The translations under genes and the position numbers were made by a program. The notes beneath the pieces are model-generated. The model searched no databases, had not been told where the DNA came from, and saw only the letters and a program-made list of their open reading frames with translations. A stretch of DNA of 22,076 bases from Gemmatimonadota bacterium (GTDB lineage Bacteria; JAAXHH01): positions 1 to 22,076 of the forward strand of contig JAPOOT010000215.1 in NCBI GenBank assembly GCA_026713285.1, read 5' to 3'. Positions 15,106 to 22,076 of this stretch are shown in pieces (position 1 is the first letter of the stretch; each line of letters starts with the position of its first letter).

Positions 15106-15189
15106 TAGAAATCAGAAATCGTCGAGATTGCATCGGTGAACGAGATTCCGGCCGGCTTTTCCGACTGTAACAGAAGTGCGACGGCTGCG

Positions 15190-15230
15190 ATGCCGCGTTT
15201 CCGGACCGGCCGGCCGGCATGCGTGACGCA
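15190..15230. repeat. GC-rich palindromes upstream of comM
   Basis: In the 208-bp divergent region, ATGCCG (15190-15195) faces CGGCAT (15215-15220) across a segment containing the palindrome CCGGCCGGCCGG. Directly after comes TGCGTGACGCA (15220-15230), an 11-bp palindrome with 5-bp arms. They end about 12 bp before the comM ribosome binding site. An operator role is possible, but GC-rich DNA yields such palindromes by chance. I could not find a convincing comM promoter. Confidence 0.3.
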
Positions 15231-15253
15231 GCCTGAATCGGAAAGGGAATAGT

Positions 15254-16795
15254 TTGCTATCTAGAGTCTCAAGTGGCGCCGTGCTGGGCATCGACGCTAT
15301 TCACGTAGCCGTGGAAACCCATATCACCAACGGCCTCCCTCATTTTTCCACCGTCGGGCTTCCGGACAGCGCCGTACGGGAAAGCAAGGATCGCGTGATG
15401 GCCGCAATCAAGCAGTCCGGTTTTAGCTATCCGTACCGGCGGATCACCATCAACCTTGCACCCGCGGACGTGCGGAAGGCGGGTACCTCCTTCGATCTCC
15501 CCATCGCCGTCGGCATTCTCGCCGCGTCGGCGCAGTTGCCAATCCAGTCCCTTGAAGATACGGTTCTGCTGGGCGAATTGTCATTGGACGGCGCCCTACG
15601 GCCGGTCATAGGCGCACTATCCGTCGCGCTTGCGGCGCGGCGTCTGGGCGCGCGCCGGGTGATTGTTCCGCGCGAGAACGCCGATGAGGCCGCAATGGCC
15701 CGCGACATCGACGTTTACGGCGTACCGACTCTGGAATCCGCGGCCCGCTTCCTCCAGGGACGAACCGGTTTTGTCCGGTCCCGCCGCGATGCCGGTCAAC
15801 TCCTCTCGTCCACCGGGGAGTATCCATTCGATTTCGCCGAAGTAAAGGGACAGGATCACGCGAAACGCGCCATAGAAGTAGCTGCCGCGGGATCACACAA
15901 TCTGCTGCTCATCGGCCCACCGGGTTCGGGCAAGACGATGCTTGCCCGCTGCTTGCCGTCCATACTTCCCGATTTCACCCTGTCGGAAGCGTTGGAGACT
16001 ACCCGGATACATAGCGTGGCGGGCAGGATACCTGCGTTCTCCTCCCTGGTGACCTCCCGGCCCTTCCGTGCGCCTCACCACACCATTACGGAGGCGGGAC
16101 TGATCGGCGGCGGGAGGAATCCTAAGCCCGGAGAGGTGTCCCTGGCACACAACGGCGTGCTCTTTCTGGATGAACTGCCCGAATTCCGGAAGCACGTGCT
16201 AGAAATGCTCCGGCAACCCCTCGAAGACGGAAAGGTCAATCTTTCACGCGCTTCGAGGTCGCTGGCCTATCCAGCTCGATTTACCCTGGTCGCCGCCATG
16301 AATCCTTGTCCATGCGGATACTTCGGCGATCCGGCCCACGAATGCATCTGCCCGCCCAACCGGATTCATCAATACATGTCCCGGATTTCCGGACCGCTGC
16401 TCGACCGGATCGATTTGCACGTCGAGGTTCCCCCGGTACCGTACGGGCTCCTCAGCGGCCGTTCCGGCGGTGAACCGTCCGATCGAATCAGAGATCGGGT
16501 CAACCGCTCCAGGGAACGCCAGTTGCCACGTTTTTCCAACCATCCCGGCTCCTTTGGCAACGCGCACATGACGCCCCGCGATCTTCGCCGCCATTGCAGT
16601 ATGGACGGAAGCGCCCACGACCTGTTGCGGAGCGCCATCGCCCGTCTGGGTCTCTCCGCCAGGGCCTACGATCGTATTCTGAAAGTCGCCAGAACCATCG
16701 GCGACCTGGCCGGTGCGGATGAGATCAACGCGGAACACGTGGGCGAAGCCATACAGTACCGGTCACTCGACCGCGGCAAATGGATGGACTTCTGA
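15254..16795 (+). CDS. comM: ComM/YifB family AAA+ ATPase (Mg-chelatase-like)
   Basis: A 513-residue protein of the YifB/ComM family. In naturally competent bacteria ComM is a hexameric helicase that helps branch migration of incoming DNA during recombination; elsewhere the role is less clear. The N-terminal S5-like domain (ChlI) spans about residues 20-140. The AAA+ core has Walker A GPPGSGKT (221-228) and Walker B GVLFLDELPE (301-310). A four-cysteine zinc-binding insert follows (PCPCGYFGDPAHECICPP, Cys352, 354, 364, 366), then the C-terminal Mg-chelatase domain. All parts are present at full length. The start is TTG at 15254, after AAAGGGA at 15242-15248. It is divergent from yggS. No competence genes are in the window. 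Confidence 0.95.
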   Translation: MLSRVSSGAVLGIDAIHVAVETHITNGLPHFSTVGLPDSAVRESKDRVMAAIKQSGFSYPYRRITINLAPADVRKAGTSFDLPIAVGILAASAQLPIQSLEDTVLLGELSLDGALRPVIGALSVALAARRLGARRVIVPRENADEAAMARDIDVYGVPTLESAARFLQGRTGFVRSRRDAGQLLSSTGEYPFDFAEVKGQDHAKRAIEVAAAGSHNLLLIGPPGSGKTMLARCLPSILPDFTLSEALETTRIHSVAGRIPAFSSLVTSRPFRAPHHTITEAGLIGGGRNPKPGEVSLAHNGVLFLDELPEFRKHVLEMLRQPLEDGKVNLSRASRSLAYPARFTLVAAMNPCPCGYFGDPAHECICPPNRIHQYMSRISGPLLDRIDLHVEVPPVPYGLLSGRSGGEPSDRIRDRVNRSRERQLPRFSNHPGSFGNAHMTPRDLRRHCSMDGSAHDLLRSAIARLGLSARAYDRILKVARTIGDLAGADEINAEHVGEAIQYRSLDRGKWMDF

Positions 16796-16821
16796 GCGGG
16801 GTACGCATTCCATAAACAGCT

Positions 16822-16849
16822 TTGAATCCACCTTGACCCGTGCTATAGT
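16822..16849 (+). promoter_or_regulatory. Candidate promoter of the lipoprotein gene
   Basis: TTGAAT (16822-16827) and TATAGT (16844-16849) are separated by 16 bp and match the consensus at four and five of six positions. Transcription would start near 16856, essentially at the in-frame ATG 16857, which favours the downstream ATG 16914 as the true start, with a leader of about 57 bases. Confidence 0.5.
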
Positions 16850-16913
16850 TAACAGGATGGAAGAGGCGGGGGCACCGAACAGACCAATCACCGCAGGCGC
16901 GGAGTCCGAATCC

Positions 16914-18044
16914 ATGGTCAGAACTGGAACGAAGTTTATCGGTCTTTCCGTCGTGCTCCTGCTGATTGCGGGATGTGGATTTACCGGGCAGGCGGATCCG
17001 GCCGTCTCATTTTCCCCGGAACGCTACGCGGCCCTGGTGGACAGCCTTTCCGAGCCGGGCGGCTTTTTCGACAGCGACAACCTCGTATCGAACGAGGCCG
17101 GTTATCTGCACGTTAAGCATGCGCTTAAGCGGATCGGCGTCGAAGGCGGGGTCTACATCGGCGTGGGTCCCGACCAGAATTTCACCTACATTGCGCAGAT
17201 CCGGCCCCGGTACGCTTTCATACTCGATATTCGCCGGGACAACCTCATCGAGCACCTGCTGTACAAGGCCGTCTTCGCCTTGGCGGAATCGCGTACGGAA
17301 TTTCTATCCATCCTCTTCAACAAACCCGTTTCGAATGCCCGATTCGCCGTCGGTACGCCCACCATTGAAGAACTGGTTACGTATTTCGATCGTACCGAAG
17401 GGGACGAAGGTCTGTTCCGCCGCAATCAGGAACGCGTTCTTGCGCGCATCGGAACTTTCGATGTCCTGTCGAATGAAGCGGAGACGCAGCGGGTGTCCGA
17501 ACTGTACCGCGCTTTTTTCGAGCGGCATCTGGACCTGAGGTGGGAGTACCGGTCGGACGGAGACCGGGGAATCTCCTTTATTTCCTACAAGTCGTTTCTG
17601 CTGGGCCAGGACCTCGATGGCGTCCACGGGAATTTCCTGGCGTCGGACGAAGACTACCAGTTCATCCGGGATATGCAGGAGCGAAACGCCATCATACCCG
17701 TCACGGGAGACTTTGCGGGCAGCCATGCCCTCAGGGCCATCGGGGATTTCGTCCGGGAAAGGGGAGATCGAGTATCTGCGTTCTATCTTTCGAATGTCGA
17801 GTACTACCTATTCCCCGACGGACGTCTTGACGAATTCGCGTATAATGTCCGGTATCTGCCGACGGACCGCCGGAGCGTACTGATTCGCGCCTTCGTGAAT
17901 CTGAGACAGCAGGCCCATCCGTTGCGGGTGGAACGGCACCTGATGACCACGGTGCTCCAGTACACGCGATCCTTCAGCCAACTGTACGCCGACAGGGCCT
18001 ACCCTTCCTACCTGGACCTGGGCGTGAAAAACTACATGCAGTAG
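16914..18044 (+). CDS. Lipoprotein with SAM-methyltransferase-like core, function unknown
   Basis: A 376-residue protein with a type II signal peptide: MVRTGTKF, a hydrophobic core, then the lipobox LIAGC with Cys21 as the lipidation site. Gly follows the Cys, so there is no inner-membrane retention Asp. The mature protein has YLHVKHALKRIG then GGVYIGVGPDQNFTYIAQI (78-96) and RPRYAFILDIRRDN (97-110), resembling the nucleotide-binding strand-loop and acidic strand end of a Rossmann-type methyltransferase. I recall similar proteins annotated as hypothetical in Leptospira and other diderms, which I cannot check here. In-frame ATGs further upstream (e.g. 16857) would add a non-signal extension and lie at or before the predicted transcription start; GGAG at 16901-16904 serves ATG 16914. 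It ends 2 bp before the convergent aminotransferase gene. No enzymatic function is claimed. Confidence 0.8.
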   Translation: MVRTGTKFIGLSVVLLLIAGCGFTGQADPAVSFSPERYAALVDSLSEPGGFFDSDNLVSNEAGYLHVKHALKRIGVEGGVYIGVGPDQNFTYIAQIRPRYAFILDIRRDNLIEHLLYKAVFALAESRTEFLSILFNKPVSNARFAVGTPTIEELVTYFDRTEGDEGLFRRNQERVLARIGTFDVLSNEAETQRVSELYRAFFERHLDLRWEYRSDGDRGISFISYKSFLLGQDLDGVHGNFLASDEDYQFIRDMQERNAIIPVTGDFAGSHALRAIGDFVRERGDRVSAFYLSNVEYYLFPDGRLDEFAYNVRYLPTDRRSVLIRAFVNLRQQAHPLRVERHLMTTVLQYTRSFSQLYADRAYPSYLDLGVKNYMQ

Positions 18045-18046
18045 GA

Positions 18047-19339
18047 TCAGAGCGTCCGATCCACCGCTTCCACCGCTTCCCCGAGCACCGTGACTATTCG
18101 TGCAATCTCCTCCTCGGTGACGGTGTAGGGCGGACTGATCGCGACGTGATCGCCGTTCACTCCATCCAGGGGGCCTGGAGCGCCCGGCATGATCAACACG
18201 CCCCGTTCAAAGGCTTCCCGCACCACCCGGCCCGTCACGCCGAGCGACGGATCGAAGGGTGTGCCCCGCTCCGCGTCCGCCGCGAACTCGACTCCGCAGA
18301 GCAGGCCCTTGCCACGCACTGTCCGCACCATGGACAGCCCGGTCAGCGCCTGCAGCTGTTCAAGCAGCGCTTCTCCCATTTCCGCGCACCGTGCAACGAG
18401 GCCATGGTTTTCGACATACTCCTGCACTGCCAGCGCGGTGGCGCAGGACAGGGGATTGCCGCCGTAAGTATGGCCATGCGCGAAGGCCGGCGCGGTTTCG
18501 TAGATGGTATCGTAAATCTCGTCCCTTGCGAGGGTCGCGGCGATCGGCGTGTATCCGCTGCTGAGTCCCTTCCCGGTGGCCATCAGGTCCGGGACGATCC
18601 CCCAGTGATCGATCCCGAAATTTACCCCGGTTCTGCCGTACCCGGTGACGACTTCATCGACGATCAGGAGAATCCCGTAGTGATCGCATATGTCCCTGAC
18701 TGTGCGGAAGTAGTCGTCCGGCGGCGCCAGTCCGGCGGAGGAAGTCCCCAGGATGGGTTCGACGATAAAGGCGGATATGTATTCGGCGCCGACCTGCAGG
18801 ATCACGCGCTCCAGTTCGTCGGTGCTGTGTTGCGATATGTGGGGGAAATCCAGCAGGTACGGCGTGTAGTCCTTCCTCCAGGCCGACCGGCCCGACATGG
18901 ACAGGGCGCCGATCGTGTTTCCGTGCCAGCTCTGCCAGCAGGAAATGACCTTGTATTTTGACGGGTTGCCGGATTCCACGTGGTATTTCCGCGCGATCTT
19001 CATCGCCGCTTCCGTGGCCTCCGACCCGCCGGATACGAAAAACACCCGGCTCATCCCCTCCGGCGCCAGATCGGTGATCTTCCGCGCCAGGTCGATCTGC
19101 GGCTGGCTGATGAACTGTCCATAGGCAAAGGTGATCTTCCGGGCCTGTACGGACATGGCCTCGGCGATTTCCTCTACGCCGTGGCCGATGCTGACGACGT
19201 GCACCCCCGCGCAGGCATCCAGGTAGGCCATGCCTTCCGTATCATAGAGGTAGCACCCCCTGCCGTGTGATATCCGCGGCCAACGGTCCCTGCGCGCGCG
19301 GTGGAAGATGCGTTCTCCCGGTTCGCCTCGATGTGCCAT
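18047..19339 (-). CDS. Class III (omega-type) aminotransferase
   Basis: A 430-residue PLP-dependent class III aminotransferase, moving an amino group usually from an omega-amine or amino acid to pyruvate or another keto acid. Visible features are a cofactor phosphate loop FVSGGSEATEAAMK (101-114), SWHGNT (137-142), the Asp228 contact in LLIVDEVVTGYGRTG, and the Schiff-base lysine Lys257 in MATGKGLSSGYTP. The open frame runs upstream to 19630, but ATG 19339 has GGAG at 19345-19348 and starts with normal family sequence (MAHRGEPG); the longer reading is Arg/Pro-rich out-of-family sequence overlapping the neighbouring gene. It lies 47 bp after the acetoacetate decarboxylase-like gene and probably shares its transcript. 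Substrate cannot be deduced. Confidence 0.93.
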   Translation of the reverse strand: MAHRGEPGERIFHRARRDRWPRISHGRGCYLYDTEGMAYLDACAGVHVVSIGHGVEEIAEAMSVQARKITFAYGQFISQPQIDLARKITDLAPEGMSRVFFVSGGSEATEAAMKIARKYHVESGNPSKYKVISCWQSWHGNTIGALSMSGRSAWRKDYTPYLLDFPHISQHSTDELERVILQVGAEYISAFIVEPILGTSSAGLAPPDDYFRTVRDICDHYGILLIVDEVVTGYGRTGVNFGIDHWGIVPDLMATGKGLSSGYTPIAATLARDEIYDTIYETAPAFAHGHTYGGNPLSCATALAVQEYVENHGLVARCAEMGEALLEQLQALTGLSMVRTVRGKGLLCGVEFAADAERGTPFDPSLGVTGRVVREAFERGVLIMPGAPGPLDGVNGDHVAISPPYTVTEEEIARIVTVLGEAVEAVDRTL

Positions 19340-19361
19340 GTATACTCCAGGATTCGCTTGC

Positions 19362-19376
19362 CCACTTCGGAAGTGG
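19362..19376. repeat. Perfect palindrome between decarboxylase and aminotransferase genes
   Basis: CCACTTCGGAAGTGG is a 15-bp perfect palindrome (7-bp arms around one central base) in the 47-bp gap, 22 bp upstream of the aminotransferase start. As RNA it would form a short stem ahead of the GGAG ribosome binding site, and as DNA it could be an operator. There is no T-run. Confidence 0.4.
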
Positions 19377-19386
19377 CACATCCCGC

Positions 19387-20274
19387 CTACTTCAAAATAC
19401 GCTGGTCGCTCAGGTCCTTGCCCCCGACGGTTTCCACGATATTCGCGCCCCGGAAGGCGACCTGCTCCAGTTCCGCAAAAGCGTTTACAATATGATACTG
19501 CGTAGGAAGGTCCTGCCATTCCGCCCGATGGAACCGCACGCTTCCCCGGCCTGTCTGCTGCGCCGTCACCCGGCGGTTCGGAGTGTGGGAAGGGGTTAAA
19601 ACGGCATAGGCAGCGTCGGCCCTGCCCCATTCCCCGGTACGGGGTATGTACTTGTAGTGAAGCGTTCCCGTCAAAGGCTCCCGGCCAGTCTCGGCCGCGC
19701 CGTCTTCATCTACGCCGTCCGGTGCAACTTCCACCGCCGCTTCACCTTCTGTCTCCGGTACGGGGACTCCTGTCATCTCCGCCAGGCACATGTCCATGAA
19801 GACGAAACCGAGCCAGTCAGCCGTGCAGCGGGTCTGCCCGTTCAGGACAACCGGTGGCTGGATCGCGCAGTAGATCTTCGAGAACCCCAGTTGTTCCCTG
19901 CCGGTGAGAATGGGATCGGCAAGGTTTTCCCACAACACCGCGAGGAAGGATCCCCGGGCACGGTCCCGTTCCCCCGTGTATTCCGCAGGGAAACTCACTC
20001 CGAGGGTGTTGTATCCTCTGCCGGCCAGCCATTCGATTTCGGTGATGTAGGAAACCGTCACGGTAATCACGGGCTCTCCGGCCAGACTGAATCCCTGGGG
20101 TAGCAGCGCGTCCAGCTGATCCGCCCTGGTCAGGAAGCTCACGGAATACGAAGTGGTCCTCGGCGAAGCCTTGCAGTCGAATCCGCGCCCGTCGGGTCCC
20201 TGCCGGGGTCCCGCCCCAGGCCCGAAATGAGTCGGCATCATATACATACGGCCGGGCTGAAGCTTATAGGGCAT
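19387..20274 (-). CDS. Acetoacetate decarboxylase-family protein
   Basis: A 295-residue member of the acetoacetate decarboxylase-like superfamily, which uses a Schiff-base lysine to decarboxylate beta-keto acids or to catalyse aldol-type reactions. Family landmarks are YSVSFLTRADQLDALLPQGF (43-62), WLAGRGYNTLGVSFPAEYTG (82-101), VLWENLADPILTGREQLG (113-130) and then FSKIYC, where Lys133 is the expected Schiff-base residue. The true decarboxylase has a second lysine next to it; here that position is Ile, so the chemistry may differ. An acidic, low-complexity insert (about residues 165-200, rich in Glu, Ala, Val) interrupts the C-terminal half. The ATG at 20274 has no strong ribosome binding site and is about 136 bases from the predicted transcription start. 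It leads the aminotransferase gene. Confidence 0.85.
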   Translation of the reverse strand: MPYKLQPGRMYMMPTHFGPGAGPRQGPDGRGFDCKASPRTTSYSVSFLTRADQLDALLPQGFSLAGEPVITVTVSYITEIEWLAGRGYNTLGVSFPAEYTGERDRARGSFLAVLWENLADPILTGREQLGFSKIYCAIQPPVVLNGQTRCTADWLGFVFMDMCLAEMTGVPVPETEGEAAVEVAPDGVDEDGAAETGREPLTGTLHYKYIPRTGEWGRADAAYAVLTPSHTPNRRVTAQQTGRGSVRFHRAEWQDLPTQYHIVNAFAELEQVAFRGANIVETVGGKDLSDQRILK

Positions 20275-20416
20275 GGCGCGCGCTCACACGAAAATCCGGC
20301 GGGCCGACTGGGCCGCACGCTGGCGGACCGCCTGGGCTTCCAACGGGTTCCGTTTCGTACCGAATTGTGCGAAAACACTCCGAACATCCAGTTTTGTCTG
20401 GCATTGCATTGGTCCG

Positions 20417-20446
20417 ACTATATACAATTCCTACAGTTCATGTCAA
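20417..20446 (-). promoter_or_regulatory. Strong -35 promoter upstream of the decarboxylase-like gene
   Basis: On the minus strand, a perfect TTGACA (20441-20446) is followed 18 bp later by TATAGT (20417-20422), or 16 bp later by TATATA (20419-20424). It lies in the 201-bp divergent gap before the aldo/keto reductase gene. The resulting leader for the decarboxylase-like gene would be about 136 bases, and I see no start codon or recognisable riboswitch in it. A plus-strand TACAAT (20423-20428) overlaps but has no matching -35, so the opposing promoter is unclear. Confidence 0.6.
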
Positions 20447-20475
20447 GTTCAGGATATACCTCCGGCGGGACAATC

Positions 20476-21462
20476 ATGCGGCACAGAATCCTCGGCAGGA
20501 CAGGCATTCGGGTAAGCGAAATCGGAATGGGCGGGCTGTTCGTTTCTAAACACGGTTCGGAACGAGCCGGCGGGATTCGGGCGGTTCGGCGAGGACTGGA
20601 ACTCGGCATTAATTTCGTTGATACGGCCCCGTCATACATGGACTCCGAGGAAGTGATGGGACAGGCCCTGGACGGGGTTGCGCAGCATTACATCCTTTCT
20701 ACCAAGCTGGGAGGGCGCCCCGATCCCTTCGATCCCCGGGACCGGAATCGGTTGCGGCAGTCGGTGGAAACCAGCCTGGAGCTGTTGAAGCGAGATAAAA
20801 TCGATATTCTTATGATCCATGAACCGGATCGTCCCGGCCAGTACGACTGGTTTAACGACTGGGAGCGGTTTCATGGCCCGGTCTGCGATCTACTGGCGGA
20901 ATTGAAATCCGAAGGCGTAATCCGTTACACCGGCCTGGGAGGCACCACGGCGTATACGCTGCCCGATATCATGGCGACCGGCGCGTACGATGTCGTGCTC
21001 ACGGCTTTCAATTACAGTCTGCTCTGGCAGGAAGCGCTTCACGCCGTGCTCCCTGAAGCCGTAAAACAGAACATGGGGATCGTCGTGGGATCCCCCCTGC
21101 AGCAAGGCGCGCTCTCCGCCTGTTTCACCGAGGAGGTGGAGCACGGAGCGCCGTGGCTGTCCCCACCACGGCGCGAGCAGTTCAGACAGCTTTACGACCT
21201 GGTGGCGGAACTGGATATGCCCCTTCCGGAACTGGCGATCCGCTGGGTGGTCTCCAACCCCATCGTCTCCACGGTCCTGTCGGGTTCGCGGTCGGTCGAG
21301 GAGGTAGAACAAAACGTTGGTTACGTGGAATCGGGCCCCCTGCCGGACGCAGTCATGGAACGGGTGCAGGAGATCGCCGACCTGGTGCCTTTTCGGCCCT
21401 TCGAGGAGCCCTTTGGCCTACCCTTCGCGGGCGCGTACCGGGGGCCCGGTATGGCGCGGTAG
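20476..21462 (+). CDS. Aldo/keto reductase
   Basis: A 328-residue NADPH-dependent aldo/keto reductase with a TIM-barrel fold. The complete catalytic tetrad is visible: Asp49 and Tyr54 in NFVDTAPSYMDSEEVMG, Lys77 in ILSTKLGG, and His115 in LMIHEPD. The opening MRHRILGRTGIRVSEIGMGG and the late GSRSVEEVEQNVGYV cofactor segment are typical. ATG 20476 follows GGGA at 20467-20470; the frame stays open to 20227, but that extension overlaps the divergent gene's start and has no family similarity. It is divergent from the decarboxylase-like gene and convergent, with a 17-bp gap, with the TolC-family gene. Substrate unknown. Confidence 0.94.
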   Translation: MRHRILGRTGIRVSEIGMGGLFVSKHGSERAGGIRAVRRGLELGINFVDTAPSYMDSEEVMGQALDGVAQHYILSTKLGGRPDPFDPRDRNRLRQSVETSLELLKRDKIDILMIHEPDRPGQYDWFNDWERFHGPVCDLLAELKSEGVIRYTGLGGTTAYTLPDIMATGAYDVVLTAFNYSLLWQEALHAVLPEAVKQNMGIVVGSPLQQGALSACFTEEVEHGAPWLSPPRREQFRQLYDLVAELDMPLPELAIRWVVSNPIVSTVLSGSRSVEEVEQNVGYVESGPLPDAVMERVQEIADLVPFRPFEEPFGLPFAGAYRGPGMAR

Positions 21463-21479
21463 ACCGGATCAGGAACAAT

Positions 21480-22076
21480 TCACCGATTATCGGGGCGAAC
21501 TTCCATCATGCCCAGCACGTTCTTGAGCTTCGCAACGGCCGTGGCGAGATCATATTCCGCCGTTACGTGATCGGTCTCGGCCTGTTTCAGGATAAGCTGG
21601 GCATCGATGAGTTCGAGTTGCGTGCTGACTCCGCCTTCGAACTGAACCTGGGCGATGGCCAGGCCGCGGCTGGCCAGTTCAACTGCCTCCGCGCCTGCCA
21701 AAACGCGTTCCGATGCTTCCACCAGGTTGAGCAGGGCCTCGGTGACGTCGACTTCGATCTGCTTCCTAAGCTGGCGCTCGAAGTATCGTGACAGCTCATA
21801 GTCCGCCTGGGCCTGCATGATCCGGCCCGAATTCTCCCTACCGTCAAAGACCGGAAACGACACGTTGATCAGCGTGTTCCAGCTCCGGGAGAAATCGTTG
21901 AACCCGAGTGACTTGAAACCCGGGTCGTTCACCTGGGCCTGCATGAGGTAGCCGGCGGAAAGCGATACGTCGGGACGGTTTTCGCCCCTGGCGAGCCGGA
22001 TGGACGCATCGTTCATCGCGGCCTGCAGTTGGGCGGCTTTAAGGTCCGAACGGTTCGACAGCGCCACGGCCACGGC
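21480..22076 (-). CDS. TolC-family outer-membrane efflux protein (C-terminal part, cut by window edge)
   Basis: The visible 198 or so residues are the C-terminal portion of an outer-membrane factor, the trimeric channel that works with RND or ABC pumps. Typical features are LSNRSDLKAAQLQ, the beta-strand run PDVSLSAGYLMQ, SWNTLINVSFPVFDGREN (the second outer-membrane strand block), long coiled helices, and a C-terminal FEGGVSTQLELIDAQ...YDLATAVAKLKNVLG repeat. The gene enters from the right edge, so its signal peptide and first repeat are outside the window. The stop is at 21480-21482, 17 bp from the convergent aldo/keto reductase stop. The 11-base palindrome CCGATTATCGG (21483-21493) is in its last codons. 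Confidence 0.92.
   Translation of the reverse strand, partial: AVAVALSNRSDLKAAQLQAAMNDASIRLARGENRPDVSLSAGYLMQAQVNDPGFKSLGFNDFSRSWNTLINVSFPVFDGRENSGRIMQAQADYELSRYFERQLRKQIEVDVTEALLNLVEASERVLAGAEAVELASRGLAIAQVQFEGGVSTQLELIDAQLILKQAETDHVTAEYDLATAVAKLKNVLGMMEVRPDNR

Noticed and set aside
15199..15218. CCGGCCGG-rich palindrome considered as a terminator
   Set aside because: It lies between divergent genes, so no transcript needs to end there, and no T-run follows on either strand.
19340..19630. N-terminal extension of the aminotransferase frame up to 19630
   Set aside because: The extra residues do not resemble the family, overlap the decarboxylase-like gene in another frame, and a good ribosome binding site precedes ATG 19339.
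1..22076. tRNA, rRNA, insertion sequences, prophage genes, attachment sites, origins
   Set aside because: None could be recognised by reading. A formal tRNA or covariance-model scan was not possible, so a small structured RNA in a gap could have been missed.

Overview
This is a GC-rich (roughly 60% by eye), gene-dense stretch of bacterial chromosome. It carries 18 coding regions, one of them cut by the right edge, plus a possible gene tail at the left edge. I see no RNA genes, mobile elements or CRISPR arrays. A TolC-family outer-membrane efflux protein, a lipobox-bearing lipoprotein, signal peptidase II and a DksA/TraR zinc-finger protein point to a diderm bacterium. The DivIVA/YggT/YggS division-type cluster, a long cyanobacteria-like IspH, a bacterial indoleamine 2,3-dioxygenase homologue and two Gfo/Idh/MocA oxidoreductases would suit an uncultivated FCB-like lineage (Latescibacterota, Poribacteria or similar). 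That placement is inference and not demonstrated.

Layout. (1) 1-7378, plus strand, mostly catabolic or accessory: a Gfo/Idh/MocA oxidoreductase, methylmalonate-semialdehyde dehydrogenase, a DUF362 protein ending in a three-copy 23-bp tandem repeat, an indoleamine 2,3-dioxygenase-like haem enzyme, IspH of isoprenoid synthesis, and a xylose-isomerase-like TIM-barrel protein that ends in an intrinsic terminator. (2) 7432-8397, minus: a second Gfo/Idh/MocA oxidoreductase. (3) 8475-15045, minus: a conserved envelope/division operon read as yggS, yggT, divIVA-like, a degenerate purine nucleoside phosphorylase-like gene, a dksA/traR-like gene, lspA and rluD, followed by a GAF-GAF-PP2C phosphatase. 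Several genes overlap by 4 to 20 bp, and a good promoter sits just before yggS. (4) 15254-18044, plus: comM/yifB and a lipoprotein related to SAM-methyltransferase-like proteins, the latter with its own promoter. (5) 18047-20274, minus: a class III aminotransferase and an acetoacetate decarboxylase-family protein behind a consensus -35 promoter. (6) 20476-21462, plus: an aldo/keto reductase. (7) 21480-22076, minus: the C-terminal part of a TolC-family protein.

How the genes fit together. The minus-strand core operon links PLP homeostasis, membrane/division proteins, a transcription cofactor, lipoprotein maturation and rRNA modification. The flanking metabolic genes look like short independent units for degrading sugar- or amino-acid-derived compounds, and no complete pathway is visible. 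The most unusual item is the phosphorylase-like protein inside the division operon. It keeps the family's RGPNDER loop but appears to have lost the phosphate- and purine-binding residues. I found no clear novel defence or mobile system.
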